Assembly (NCBI RefSeq): GCF_015354405.1
Contig: NZ_JADKYP010000024.1
Span: forward strand, 28,611-92,610
DNA: 64,000 nt
Direction: 5' to 3'
Origin: Nocardia sp. BSTN01
GTDB taxonomy: Bacteria > Actinomycetota > Actinomycetes > Mycobacteriales > Mycobacteriaceae
The notes under the pieces are model-generated. The model was given only the letters and a program-made list of their open reading frames with translations. It was not told where the DNA came from and ran no database searches. This document shows positions 15,286 through 24,439 of this stretch, piece after piece. Position 1 is the stretch's first letter. Every line of letters starts with the position of its first letter. The position numbers and the translations under genes are program-made.

Positions 15286-15775
15286 AAGTGCTGAGCTCCC
15301 CGTAGGTGTGGGCGCCGCCGAACCGCGCGGCATCTCGTCGGTGCGAACTACGCGAGTATAGACCTCCCTGCGGCGGTGGTGCGGAACATGTTGCAGGGCC
15401 GAAATATTCGGAACCGGCCCGCGGGTACGAGTGTGCGGCTCGAGCGGATATGTCCGGTGGCTGGTGTGCGGCAAAGGTATTCGGGGAGGTCTCGCGGTCC
15501 CACAGGGGGGACAGCGCCGCTCGTGTAAGTTAGCTGAAAATGTGCTAAATCAGCTCTTGTGGCGGGTCGACCGTCGGGTGGCGTTCGCTCTCGCTCTCGC
15601 TTTCGATGGCGGAAGCCTGGTGTCCCTCAATACTAATCAAGCGTCCAATCTGGAATGTTGTCCAAATAGGCGCGTCGAATCGACGCGTCCCATTCGGTCT
15701 GCGCTGGCGTGGTTTTACGATTTCCTTGCCTCAGGACGTAAGGTTGCCGATCGGTTACTGGATATCTCTTCTCAC
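15286..15775. other. 490-nt divergent intergenic region
   Basis: No convincing gene is seen; an open frame from 15431 into the next gene has unlikely composition. The region is less GC-rich than its surroundings and should hold the promoters of the methyltransferase and the flavin monooxygenase. A palindrome (AGCTGA 15532-15537, TCAGCT 15550-15555) is the only operator-like site noticed. Confidence 0.5.
15532..15555. promoter_or_regulatory. Palindromic operator candidate
   Basis: AGCTGA and TCAGCT arms flank an AT-rich 12-nt centre (AAATGTGCTAAA) in the divergent gap. The site lies about 240 nt before the monooxygenase start. The binder is unknown. Confidence 0.3.
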
Positions 15776-17272
15776 ATGGAGGTGGTAGAGGGCTTGCACA
15801 GCACAGTGGTCGTCGTCGGTTCCGGATTCGGGGGGATCGGCATGGGAGCGGCGCTGCGGCGCGCGGGAATGGATGATTTCGTCATCCTGGAGGAGTCGTC
15901 CGAATTGGGTGGCGTGTGGCGAGACAACACGTACCCGGGGTGCAACTGTGACGTACCGGCGCACATGTATTCATTCTCGTTCGCGCCGTATCGCGATACG
16001 GCCGTCCGTTTTCCGGGCCGCCGCCGGACCTTGGAATATCTACGGTCCGTCGCCGCCGCCGAGGGCCTACCCGCCCACCTGCGCACCGGCACCGCCGTCA
16101 CCGAGGCGACATACTCGGAACCGGAGGCGCGCTGGGAACTACGGACCGCGAACGGGATTCGGCTCACCGCCGATATCGTGATCTTCGCCGTCGGCCAATT
16201 GCATCGGCCGAATATTCCGGAGATCCCGGGCCGCGACGAATTCGGCGGCGCGTCGTTCCACACCGCCGACTGGGACCACGCCGCGGCTCTGCGCGGCCGG
16301 CGGATCGCCCTGATCGGCACCGGATCCAGTGCGGCGCAATGTCTGCCGACGCTCGCCGACACCGCCGCATCCGTACGGATATTCCAGCGCACGCCGCAGT
16401 GGATCCTGCCCAAACCGGCTCCCGAATTCGGCCCGGCGACCCGTGCGGCACTCCGGCTGCCCGGGGCGCAGCGCGCCTACCGCTGGGGTTTGCACCAGGC
16501 CGCCGACTCACTGCTGGCGCCGATGATGCACCGCCGATGGCCCGCCCGGCCCGCGGAATGGGCAGCGCGGCAGTACCTTCGACGGAGCATCGCCGATCCG
16601 GTGCTGCGCGGCCGCCTCACCCCGGACTATCCGATCGGCGCCAAGCGGATCGTGTTCGACAGTCACTTCTATCGCACGTTGCGCCGCGACAACGTGGACC
16701 TGGCCACCGCCGCGATCGCTCGCATCACCCCCGACGGCATCCTGACCGCCGACGGCGGACGCTACGATGCCGACGTCATCGTCTACGCGACGGGTTTCCG
16801 CGCCTCCGAATTCCTCGCCCCGATCACCGTGCGCGGCCGCGGCGGCCGGTCCCTGCGGGATCGATGGCGTTCGGGACCGGATGCCTTCATGGGCCTGGCC
16901 GTGCCGGGATTTCCCAACGCCTTCCTCATCGCCGGACCCAACTCGTTCACCCCGGCGGGCAGCAATCCCACGATGAAGGAGCATCAGATCTCCTACATCA
17001 TGCGCTGCCTGCGCTGGCGCGACGAGATCGGCGCGGCGGCGATCGAGGTGCGCGCCGACGCGATGGCGGCGCATCGGGAATGGCTGGCCGACGCGCTCGC
17101 GACCACGGTGTGGTCGACGGATGTGCCGAGCTGGTACACCCACGACAGCGGTGCGATCACCAATCCCTGGCCCGCCTCCGTGCGCACCTATGCCCGGATG
17201 CTGCGTCGCCCGCCTGCGCTGAGCTTCGCGCCGGTGCACCACACCGCCACCGCCGAAGTGGTCGGCGCCTGA
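15776..17272 (+). CDS. Flavin-containing monooxygenase (Baeyer-Villiger/FMO type)
   Basis: 498 aa. The FAD motif is VVVVGSGFGGIGMGAALRRA and the ELGGVWRDNTYPGCNCDVPA block is the usual second FAD motif. The NADPH motif is RIALIGTGSSAAQ, and FHTADWDH is close to the FxGxxxHxxxW fingerprint. The C-terminal ATG motif is DVIVYATGF. It would oxygenate ketones or soft heteroatoms with NADPH and O2. ATG 15776 has no ribosome site; TTG 15794 has GGAGG at 15779-15783 and may be the true start. A good terminator follows. Confidence 0.85.
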   Translation: MEVVEGLHSTVVVVGSGFGGIGMGAALRRAGMDDFVILEESSELGGVWRDNTYPGCNCDVPAHMYSFSFAPYRDTAVRFPGRRRTLEYLRSVAAAEGLPAHLRTGTAVTEATYSEPEARWELRTANGIRLTADIVIFAVGQLHRPNIPEIPGRDEFGGASFHTADWDHAAALRGRRIALIGTGSSAAQCLPTLADTAASVRIFQRTPQWILPKPAPEFGPATRAALRLPGAQRAYRWGLHQAADSLLAPMMHRRWPARPAEWAARQYLRRSIADPVLRGRLTPDYPIGAKRIVFDSHFYRTLRRDNVDLATAAIARITPDGILTADGGRYDADVIVYATGFRASEFLAPITVRGRGGRSLRDRWRSGPDAFMGLAVPGFPNAFLIAGPNSFTPAGSNPTMKEHQISYIMRCLRWRDEIGAAAIEVRADAMAAHREWLADALATTVWSTDVPSWYTHDSGAITNPWPASVRTYARMLRRPPALSFAPVHHTATAEVVGA

Positions 17273-17284
17273 TCCGGCCCGCGT

Positions 17285-17329
17285 GAAAGGACCGCCCGGC
17301 GCGAAAGCCTCTGCGCTGGGCGGTCTTTC
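17285..17329. terminator. Terminator between monooxygenase and ohr
   Basis: An interrupted stem pairs GAAAG/CTTTC, ACCGCCC/GGGCGGT and GCGC/GCGC, with one bulged base and a 10-nt loop, in the gap between convergent stops. The outer part ends in CTTTC, a short U-rich run on the + strand. Confidence 0.75.
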
Positions 17330-17331
17330 GG

Positions 17332-17763
17332 TCATGCCACGGTGGCGTCGAGTTCGACCTCGATATTGCCGCGAGTGGTCTTGGAATACGGGCAGATCAG
17401 ATGAGCGCCCGCGACGAGCTCGTCCGCGGTCTGCTGATCGATCCCGGACGCTTCCAGATGCAATGCGGCGCTGAGCCGGAACTCGTCGCGCTCGGTGTCG
17501 TGGTGCAGGGTCACCTCGGCGACCACGGCCAGATCCTTCGGCGTCACCTTCTTCGCCGCTGCCACCCGCCGGACCGCGCCGACGAAGCATGAGGCCCAGC
17601 CCGCGGCGAACAGCTGCTCGGGATTGCTGCCACCGCCCGCGCCGCCGAGCGCCTTCGGGACGGCCAGGGTGATGTCCAATGCGCCGTCGTCGGAGGTGGC
17701 GCGACCGCCGTTGCGGCCCTCGGCGGTGGAGGTCGCGACTGCGGTGTAGGTGATGTCGGCCAT
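17332..17763 (-). CDS. ohr: Organic hydroperoxide resistance protein (Ohr/OsmC family)
   Basis: 143 aa from ATG 17763 with AAGGAT upstream. The Ohr-type start YTAVATSTAEGRNGGRATSD, the SNPEQLFAAGWASCF block with the reactive Cys59 and the LICPYSKTTRGN block with the resolving Cys124 are all present. Ohr reduces organic hydroperoxides in the cytoplasm with lipoyl or thiol donors. The usual OhrR regulator gene is not adjacent. Length matches the family. Confidence 0.92.
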   Translation of the reverse strand: MADITYTAVATSTAEGRNGGRATSDDGALDITLAVPKALGGAGGGSNPEQLFAAGWASCFVGAVRRVAAAKKVTPKDLAVVAEVTLHHDTERDEFRLSAALHLEASGIDQQTADELVAGAHLICPYSKTTRGNIEVELDATVA

Positions 17764-17929
17764 GGCAAGATCCTTTCGGTAGCGAGTCACGACCACTCAT
17801 CGGCAGCGGAAAGCCCTGTGCTGCTGCCGGTTTCGCGAGAGGTCGAACGTCGTACCGAGACGGTAGGTCGCCGGGTCGCGCCGTCGCGCCCGTCGGGTGA
17901 CGCAATCGGTGTACGTCACCCGGTCGCGG

Positions 17930-18541
17930 TCAGTCCTCGTCGTGCGCCAGATGTTGCTTGGCCTGGTCGTAGTCGCCCTCGAGGTGGCGCCCGGGCCCGT
18001 AGACGAGGTGGACGACGCCGGTGCGGAAGGTGCTCGAGCGCAGCAGAGTGAGGGGGAGGGTGGCGTCGGCGTCGTCGAACAGGCGCATGCCGGACCGTAC
18101 CGCGATCGGATGCACCAGCAGATGCAGTTCGTCGAGCAGGCCCGCGCCGAGCAGTGCCCGCACCACCGATACCGAGCCGGACATGGCGATATCGCCGCCG
18201 GGTTCCCGCTTCAACGCCGTCACCCCGGCGATCAGATCACCCTGCAGCACTTCGGAATTGCGCCAGGTGAAGGTGTGGTCGCTGCGCGACACCACGATTT
18301 TGCGGGCATCGCCCAGCTTGCGGCCGAAATCGGCGTCCGGCCCGCCCGCGGCCTCGCGTTCCGGCCAGGCGCCGGCGAAGCTGTCGTAGGTCGTGCGCCC
18401 CAGCAGCAGGGTGTCGGCGGCGCCGAGCTGGGCATCGACCGCCGCGCCCATCTCGTCGTTGTAGTACGGAAAGTGCCAGTCCTGCGGGTTCTCGACGACG
18501 CCGTCGAGAGCGATGAACAAGCCGGCCGTGATGGTGCGCAT
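17930..18541 (-). CDS. Dihydrofolate reductase family protein (RibD C-terminal-like)
   Basis: 203 aa from ATG 18541 (AGGAG-like GGAGACATC upstream). The start MRTITAGLFIALDGVVENPQ and the strand LLLGRTTYDSF are the marks of the YyaP/YwjB-type group of the DHFR/RibD fold; the C-terminal LLDELHLLVHPIAVRSGMRL is also typical. Such proteins bind NADPH, but the substrate is usually unknown. Residues 70-130 hold the cofactor loop (KIVVSRSDHTFTW, GDIAMSGSVSVV). It lies next to ohr but 166 nt away, so it need not be co-transcribed. Confidence 0.85.
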   Translation of the reverse strand: MRTITAGLFIALDGVVENPQDWHFPYYNDEMGAAVDAQLGAADTLLLGRTTYDSFAGAWPEREAAGGPDADFGRKLGDARKIVVSRSDHTFTWRNSEVLQGDLIAGVTALKREPGGDIAMSGSVSVVRALLGAGLLDELHLLVHPIAVRSGMRLFDDADATLPLTLLRSSTFRTGVVHLVYGPGRHLEGDYDQAKQHLAHDED

Positions 18542-18911
18542 GATGTCTCCTGGATCCGAAAGTCCCTGTTGCACAATCCGACGGCGCGAGCGCGCCGAAC
18601 TCATCGCTGCCGGAGAAAGCGCCGCGGAGGCGGACGCGGCGGCGGGAACGGAGCAAAAAGTGAGCGGTTCCCCATATTTTGTCGGTAAATATCCCGTTCG
18701 TCCCATGCTGTCGCCTATTCGACCAGGTCAGACGCCATGCCGTGCGGTATCGAATATGTCCAAAACGGAGTAGAAGGTGAGCGGAGGCTCGCATTACCGT
18801 TCCATCAGGTAACACATACGGCCGGTGATCGGGCGGTGTCGATATCGCCCGATCACCGATCCGGCAGATCTCGCGAAGGCTGCGAATCCGGTCCGTGACA
18901 AGGAGGTCAAA
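18542..18911. other. 370-nt divergent intergenic region
   Basis: No gene is supported here. The region carries promoters for the DHFR-like gene (left) and the PucR-type regulator (right), and a strong inverted repeat at 18823-18858. An in-frame extension of the regulator to 18825 crosses this repeat and is not favoured. Confidence 0.5.
18823..18858 (+). promoter_or_regulatory. 13-bp perfect inverted repeat in the leader of the PucR-type gene
   Basis: CGGTGATCGGGCG (18823-18835) and CGCCCGATCACCG (18846-18858) are perfect complements with a 10-nt loop, 54 nt before the GTG start. It may be an operator for autoregulation or an RNA hairpin in the 5' leader. Confidence 0.55.
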
Positions 18912-20159
18912 GTGACTACAGCAAGCACAGTCGGTGCTGAGCGCGCAGGCCGCGCCACCTCGCTGTCCATGCGGGATGCGCAGGCCATGTCCCGGGAACT
19001 GGTCCTACACCTCGGCGGATCCGTGGCGCCGTTCACCACCCTGCCCGCCGACGTGATGTCCGGTGACGTGTCGGCGGTCGCGCGGATCTGTGTGGAATGG
19101 TCGATCCGCCGGGTCAACGGCGGGGATCTTCCCGAACGCACCGATCGCCTGCGGGCCGCGGCCGCGCGCTGGTGCCGCGCCGGCATCCCGATCGACGTGG
19201 TCGTGCACGCGGTCCACGAAGGATTCAAGGCCGGACTGGACCTGCTGTTCGCCCGTGCCCAGGCCGGCGATGCCGAACTCGTCGTCAAGGGCACCGCCAC
19301 GGCGCTGGAACTGCTGGATCTCATCACCGCGACGGTCAGCAAGGCCTATGTCCAGGAGCGCCGGGCCGACGCCGTGGAGCATCACACCGCCGTGCACACG
19401 CTCACCTCGGCGCTGCTCGGCGGGCACGCCACCACGAAGATGGCGCGCGAATGCGGGATCCGGATCGCCGAGCGGTATCACGTTCTCGCGCTGTGGATTC
19501 CGCCGCACCCCGACGAGACGCATCCGCGGCTGGACCGGAACGTGGTCGCGCGCCGCAAGCTGCGGCGGGTGCAGGCCGCGCTGGCGAAACTGCTGCGCAA
19601 CCAGCCGCTCGCCATGCTGTCGGTCGACGGCGGCACCGTGCTGGTCCCCGAAACGGCTTGCACCGAAACGGAATTGGACGACCTCGTAGCCCAGCTGTCG
19701 GAGCTGGCCGGGGTGCCGCTGACCGCCGCGGTGGTGGGCGCCGCCGCGGCCGAGGTCCCGGCCGCGGCGCAACAGGCCCACGATCTGCTCGACACGGTGC
19801 GCCGCCTCGGACGCGGGCCCGGTGTCCATCGCTTCGCCGAACTCGCGCTGCACTATCAGCTCACCCGGCCCGGGATCGGCCGCGACATTCTCGATGCCCG
19901 CCTCGCGCCGCTGGACGACCACCCCGAACTGCTGGAAACGCTGCACGTGTTCTTCAACACCGACCTCAACCGGCAACGCGCCGCGCGGCAGTTGTGTATC
20001 CATCCGAACACCATCGACTACCGGCTGCGCCGCATCGGCCAGCTGACCGGGTTCGACCCGTCGCGCACCACCGGATTGTGGTATCTGCGTTCGGCATTGA
20101 TCGCGCGGCTCAGCATCGCCGACCGCGAGGCGTCGACGCCGGCGCGCCGGCCCGCCTGA
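18912..20159 (+). CDS. PucR/CdaR family helix-turn-helix regulator
   Basis: 415 aa from GTG 18912 with a full AAGGAGGT at 18900-18907. Residues 15-170 are an all-helical sensor region of the RsbT/GGDEF-like kind common in actinomycete PucR proteins. Residues 175-320 are a middle domain. Residues 345-400 are the HTH_30 (LETLHVFFNTDLNRQRAARQ, LCIHPNTIDYRLRRIGQLTG). Such regulators control purine, sugar-acid or unknown catabolic genes. No target is evident; the gene is convergent with the transporter (4-nt gap). Confidence 0.82.
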   Translation: MTTASTVGAERAGRATSLSMRDAQAMSRELVLHLGGSVAPFTTLPADVMSGDVSAVARICVEWSIRRVNGGDLPERTDRLRAAAARWCRAGIPIDVVVHAVHEGFKAGLDLLFARAQAGDAELVVKGTATALELLDLITATVSKAYVQERRADAVEHHTAVHTLTSALLGGHATTKMARECGIRIAERYHVLALWIPPHPDETHPRLDRNVVARRKLRRVQAALAKLLRNQPLAMLSVDGGTVLVPETACTETELDDLVAQLSELAGVPLTAAVVGAAAAEVPAAAQQAHDLLDTVRRLGRGPGVHRFAELALHYQLTRPGIGRDILDARLAPLDDHPELLETLHVFFNTDLNRQRAARQLCIHPNTIDYRLRRIGQLTGFDPSRTTGLWYLRSALIARLSIADREASTPARRPA

Positions 20160-20163
20160 CCCG

Positions 20164-21351
20164 TCACGCGTCGGGGCCGGTCGGTGGCCGGTCGGTGGTG
20201 CCGTCCAGGTGCGGGTACACCACCTCCTGCACGATCAGCAGGACCGCGGCGGCGCACGGTATCGCCAGCAGCGCGCCGAGGATGCCGAGCAGCGCGCCGC
20301 CCAGAATGATCGCCACCACCGTGACCACCGCCGGCACTCGGACGGTGCGATCCATGATGCGCGGCACGAGCAGATAGTCCTCCAGCAGCCGCATCGCGAG
20401 GAAGAATCCCGCCGTGGCGATGCTGACCGGCAGCGAAACGGTCAGCGCGACGGCGGTGATGATCAGCCCGGCGACCGTCGAGCCGACCAGCGGAACCAGG
20501 TCCAGCAGGGCCACCAGCACCGAGAGGATCAGCGGGTACGGCACCGAGAACACCGTCAGCCAGACGAAGGTGGCGATCGCGGTGATCAGCGAGATCACCA
20601 GGTTGCCCAGGACGTATCCGCCGACCTTGGCGAAGATGGCGTCGCCGAGCAGGATGGCGCGGGGCCGGCGCGACTGCGGGAAGAACCGGTACAGGCTGTG
20701 TCGTATCCGCGGGAAATTCGCCGAGAAGTAGATGGTCAGCACCGCGACGATCAACGCGCTGGCCAACGCGCCGAAGACCCGCTCACCGGCGCCGAGCAGG
20801 CCGTGCCGCAGCGAGGGGTTGTCGGTGAGCCCGTGTTGAAGTTCCTGATCCAGGTGCAATCGCTGCGACCACGATCGGATCAGCGGGTACTGGTTCTCCA
20901 AATCGTGCAGCTGGTCGGTGGCGTGGTCGACCAGATCGCCGCCCTGGATGATCAGCGGTGTGATGGCCGCGGCCAGGAATCCGGCGACGAGCAGTGTGGC
21001 ACAACCGAATACGACGGCCACCGCCGCCCAGCGCGGCAGCCGGTGCCGATGCAGCCACGCGACCACGGGCTCGATGCCGATCGCCAGGAACAGCGCGACG
21101 CCCACCAGGACGAGGGCCTGTCGTGCGGTCGCCAGCATCTGCACGATGCCGATCGCGAGGAGTACGCCGAGGCCGCCGGTCACGCCGATCACGAACGGAG
21201 AATTCCGGTCGAACCGCGGGCCCGGCCGCCCGTGGGGATGCCGCGCACCGGCCGACTCGGAGGCCGCGCGTTCGGCTGCCGCGATCGGCTCCGGGACCGA
21301 CGGTTCGCCCTGCGGGCCGCGCTCGGCGTCCGAATCGGCGGAACTGCCCAT
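20164..21351 (-). CDS. AI-2E family transporter (PerM-like permease)
   Basis: 395 aa. After a polar N-terminus of about 50 residues, seven to eight hydrophobic helices follow. The family pattern is visible in IGIVQMLATARQALVLVGVA, in YFSANFPRIRHSLYRFFP and in the ending LLEDYLLVPRIMDRTVRVPAV. The superfamily includes PerM, the TqsA exporter and Na+/H+ antiporter-like members; the substrate cannot be told. It lies downstream of nothing obvious, so it is probably monocistronic. Confidence 0.85.
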   Translation of the reverse strand: MGSSADSDAERGPQGEPSVPEPIAAAERAASESAGARHPHGRPGPRFDRNSPFVIGVTGGLGVLLAIGIVQMLATARQALVLVGVALFLAIGIEPVVAWLHRHRLPRWAAVAVVFGCATLLVAGFLAAAITPLIIQGGDLVDHATDQLHDLENQYPLIRSWSQRLHLDQELQHGLTDNPSLRHGLLGAGERVFGALASALIVAVLTIYFSANFPRIRHSLYRFFPQSRRPRAILLGDAIFAKVGGYVLGNLVISLITAIATFVWLTVFSVPYPLILSVLVALLDLVPLVGSTVAGLIITAVALTVSLPVSIATAGFFLAMRLLEDYLLVPRIMDRTVRVPAVVTVVAIILGGALLGILGALLAIPCAAAVLLIVQEVVYPHLDGTTDRPPTGPDA

Positions 21352-21426
21352 TCTTGGCAGCGTAGTGCCCGCGCGCCCTGCTCGGGCCGGACCAGCTGAG
21401 TGCGACCGTACCGAAACCGGGTCGGC

Positions 21427-22524
21427 TCACACTCCCAGTGCCTGCGCGAATACCGGCCAGCTCCGGTGCAGGTCCTCCTGCCAGTAGCCCCACGAATGGG
21501 TGCCGGTGGGACGCATGTCGAGGGTGGCGGGGATGGCGAGCTCGGTGAGTCGGGTGCGCAGTTCGCGGGTGCAGCGGACCGCGCCGGTTTCCAGTGCGCC
21601 GCCGACGAGGATCTGATCGGCCAATTTCGCCGGGCTGGAACGGATTCCGGGACCGTCCAGGGTGTCGAGTGGTCCCGGGATTCCGGTGCCGGTGGAGACG
21701 TAGATCGCGGTGCCGCGCAAGCGATCCGCGTGCAGGTAGGGGTCGTTGGCCGCCCACGCCGGATCCGTCGGCGGCCCCCACATGTTCACCGTATTGCCCC
21801 TACCGCCGCCCACGACCGCGTCGACGATGAGCTGACCGGCCGGATCGCTGGTGCGTGCGCAGCCCGAGTACGACCCGATCGCCCGGTACAAGCCCGGGGC
21901 GGCCAGTGCCAGCTGAAAGACCGAGGTCCCGGCCATGGATATGCCGATGATCGCGTTCGTGCCGTTCCCGCCGAAACCGGAATCGATGATCGGCGGCAGT
22001 TCCCCGGTCAGGAACGTCGTCCACCGCTGCCGGCCCAGGACCGGGTCGTCGGCGCGCCAGTCGGTGAAGTAACTGCTGGCCCCGCCGAACGGCACCACGA
22101 CGTTCACCTGTTTGTCGGCGAAGAACTGCGCGGTATCGGTCCGGTTGATCCAGTTGCCGTCGGCGCCGCCGTCGATACCGTTCAGCAGATACATCGTGGG
22201 GGCCGGGCGCGAAGGGTCGGGCGCCGGAAGGACCTCCAGGCGGATTGGACTGTTCATCGCCGCGGAGTGGACGGTGACCGTGAGGGCTCGCGGCGAACCG
22301 GATGCCGCGGTCGTGAGGGCGGAACCGTCGGGGGAGGGGCGGGCATCGGTGATGGCTTGTGTGGCCGAAACCGAGGCGGCGGCAGGCGAATTCGGTGCGG
22401 CGGCAGGAGGCCGGACGGCAGGTGGTTGGGCGGCGGCCGAACCGCACGCGAGCCCGGCCGTCATCGACAGCGCTGCGGCCAGTCGAGCCGAGGTTCGGAA
22501 GCTCTGTGAGACAGTAGAATTCAC
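21427..22524 (-). CDS. Secreted mycolyltransferase-like esterase (antigen 85 family)
   Basis: 365 aa from GTG 22524 with GAAAGG upstream. A signal peptide (about residues 1-32, LAAALSMTAGLACGSAAAQ) precedes a Pro/Ala-rich stretch and the esterase domain. The nucleophile Ser is in GISMAGTSVFQL and the catalytic His in THSWGYWQEDL; both fit antigen 85/FbpA-type proteins that move mycolic acids between trehalose and arabinogalactan. It is divergent from a close paralogue at 22764, with which it shares long identical stretches, so the two probably arose by inverted duplication. A third copy is at 36494. Confidence 0.85.
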   Translation of the reverse strand: MNSTVSQSFRTSARLAAALSMTAGLACGSAAAQPPAVRPPAAAPNSPAAASVSATQAITDARPSPDGSALTTAASGSPRALTVTVHSAAMNSPIRLEVLPAPDPSRPAPTMYLLNGIDGGADGNWINRTDTAQFFADKQVNVVVPFGGASSYFTDWRADDPVLGRQRWTTFLTGELPPIIDSGFGGNGTNAIIGISMAGTSVFQLALAAPGLYRAIGSYSGCARTSDPAGQLIVDAVVGGGRGNTVNMWGPPTDPAWAANDPYLHADRLRGTAIYVSTGTGIPGPLDTLDGPGIRSSPAKLADQILVGGALETGAVRCTRELRTRLTELAIPATLDMRPTGTHSWGYWQEDLHRSWPVFAQALGV

Positions 22525-22763
22525 GCGCCGCCTTTCCTGGGTACGAAACCGCGGAACCGCTGACACCGACGATAGGCCGGTACCGTATTGCGCGACAATC
22601 ACATCGCGTCGGCTTTGGCCCGTATGCCAGCGCGGGCGCGGCCGATCTGGTAATGACCACAAATTCCGTGCTATCGGCTACCGGGGCGGGGGCCGGCGTC
22701 GTTGACTGTGGTCGGCCGTCGGGGAGTCGTGCCGCGAACACCTGTCGAGATCGGAGTGCAAGG

Positions 22764-23804
22764 ATGGTCAGCCGTCCGCCGAGAATGCGCATCGCCCGTG
22801 CCGTCGCCTTCCTGTCGGCCGTGATCACCATCGCGGCAGCGATCACCGCCACGAGCGATCGCGCGGGTGCCGATCCCGACGATCCGGCGACCGTCACCGC
22901 GCCCGACGGTTCGCACATCAGCGATATCCATCGGCGCGACGACCGGATCCTCGATATCGGCGTGTACTCGGCGGCGATGCGCACTGTGACTCGCGTACAA
23001 CTGATTCGGGCCGCCGACCCGGACCGGCCGGCGCCGACGCTGTATCTGCTCAACGGCGCCAACGGCGGTATCAGCGACGGCAGTTGGTCCGATCGCACCG
23101 ATATAGCCGGATTCTTCGCCGACAAGCAGGTCAATGTGGTGGTGCCGTTCGGTGGAGCCAGCAGCTACTTCACCGACTGGCGCGCCGACGACCCGGTGCT
23201 GGGCCGGCAGCGGTGGCGCACCTTCCTGACCAAGGAATTGCCGCCGATCATCGATTCCGGTTTCAGCGGTACGGGGGTGAACGCGATCGCGGGAATTTCG
23301 ATGGCGGGGACCTCGGTCTTCCAGCTGGCGCTGGCCGCTCCGGGTTTGTACAAGGCGGTCGGCTCGTACTCCGGATGTGTGCGCACCAGCGATCCGCAGG
23401 GCCAGTTGATCGTCGACGCCGTGGTCGGAAATCGGATGGGCAATACGGTGAACATGTGGGGGCCGCCGACGGATCCGGCGTGGGCGGCCAACGATCCCTA
23501 CCTGCACGCGGATCGCTTGCGCGGCACCGCGATCTACGTCTCCACCGGCACCGGAATCCCGGGACCACTCGACACCTTCCAGGGCGCGCACGGCGACGCG
23601 ACACAACTCGCGTATCAACTGGTCTTCGGCGCGGCCCTCGAAGGGGTGACCAATATCTGCACCCACCAGTTGCACGACCGCCTGCAGCAACTCGGCGTGC
23701 CCGCGACCTTCGATTTCCGGGCGACCGGCACCCATTCCTGGGGCTACTGGCAGGACGACCTGCACACTTCCTGGCCGCTGTTCGCCGACGCCCTCGGCGG
23801 GTGA
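22764..23804 (+). CDS. Secreted mycolyltransferase-like esterase (antigen 85 family), paralogue
   Basis: 346 aa from ATG 22764. A signal peptide ends near ATSDRAGA (residue 36). The catalytic domain has the PAPTLYLLNGANGG strand, GISMAGTSVFQL with the Ser nucleophile and THSWGYWQDDL with the His. The middle part FADKQVNVVVPFGGASSYF and ADDPVLGRQRW is identical to the divergent copy at 21427. It is expected to act outside the membrane on mycolate esters. Low-strength ribosome site (GCAAGG). Confidence 0.85.
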   Translation: MVSRPPRMRIARAVAFLSAVITIAAAITATSDRAGADPDDPATVTAPDGSHISDIHRRDDRILDIGVYSAAMRTVTRVQLIRAADPDRPAPTLYLLNGANGGISDGSWSDRTDIAGFFADKQVNVVVPFGGASSYFTDWRADDPVLGRQRWRTFLTKELPPIIDSGFSGTGVNAIAGISMAGTSVFQLALAAPGLYKAVGSYSGCVRTSDPQGQLIVDAVVGNRMGNTVNMWGPPTDPAWAANDPYLHADRLRGTAIYVSTGTGIPGPLDTFQGAHGDATQLAYQLVFGAALEGVTNICTHQLHDRLQQLGVPATFDFRATGTHSWGYWQDDLHTSWPLFADALGG

Positions 23805-23817
23805 AGGCGCGACCCGG

Positions 23818-24411
23818 TCAGCGCACGCGGTCGTAGACGACGGCCAGCTCGCCCAGCTCACCCGTTTCCTGATGGGAGAGCGACCAATTCGACGCCGGCA
23901 GACCGTCGTCGAACAGACGGGGTCCGCCACCGGCGATCTCGGGGCAGACGATGAGGTAGAGCCGGTCGAGCAGGTCGGCGGCGAGCAGATCCTTGATGAC
24001 GCTCGCGCTGCTGTTGACCAGGATGTCGCCGCTGCCGGTGCGGCGCAGGTCGGCGATCACGTCGGCGGCCGGGGCGTTCACGATGCGAGTGCGGTCCCAG
24101 GGTGCGTCGGTCAGTGTCCGGGACAGCACCACCTTCTTCGTATCGACCAGCCACTTCGCATATCCGCGGTCGCGCGGGTCGGCGGAGTCGTCGGCCGCGA
24201 CCGTGGGCCAGAAGCCCAGGAAACCCTGCGCGTTGAGCCGGCCGAGTACCGCCGTCGTGGCGTTCTCCCGCATCCGGGTCATCTGGTCGCGCGCGACCTC
24301 GGTGGTCGCGTAGCGCACGATCGGGCCCATATCGCCCGGACCGGCGGGGCCGTGATACCGGCCGTCGAGGGTGATGCTGAGGTTGGCGGTCACTCTGCGG
24401 GTGTCGCTCAT
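23818..24411 (-). CDS. Dihydrofolate reductase family protein
   Basis: 197 aa. The DHFR/RibD fold is indicated by NLSITLDGRYHGPAGPGDMG, AVLGRLNAQGFLGFW, KVVLSRTLTDAPWDRTRI and the ending RLYLIVCPEIAGGGPRLFDD. It starts 28 nt after the stop of the ArsR-SRPBCC gene on the same strand, so the two form an operon. Together with the Ohr-side DHFR-like gene, it is the second of this kind in the window. Confidence 0.85.
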   Translation of the reverse strand: MSDTRRVTANLSITLDGRYHGPAGPGDMGPIVRYATTEVARDQMTRMRENATTAVLGRLNAQGFLGFWPTVAADDSADPRDRGYAKWLVDTKKVVLSRTLTDAPWDRTRIVNAPAADVIADLRRTGSGDILVNSSASVIKDLLAADLLDRLYLIVCPEIAGGGPRLFDDGLPASNWSLSHQETGELGELAVVYDRVR

Positions 24412-24439
24412 CGTGGGGCTCCTTCGTTGTTTCGTCTTG

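Noticed and set aside
15431-15775. N-terminal extension of the flavin monooxygenase
   Set aside because: The composition is not protein-like, the region is AT-richer and must contain the promoter, and the FAD motif begins right after 15776.
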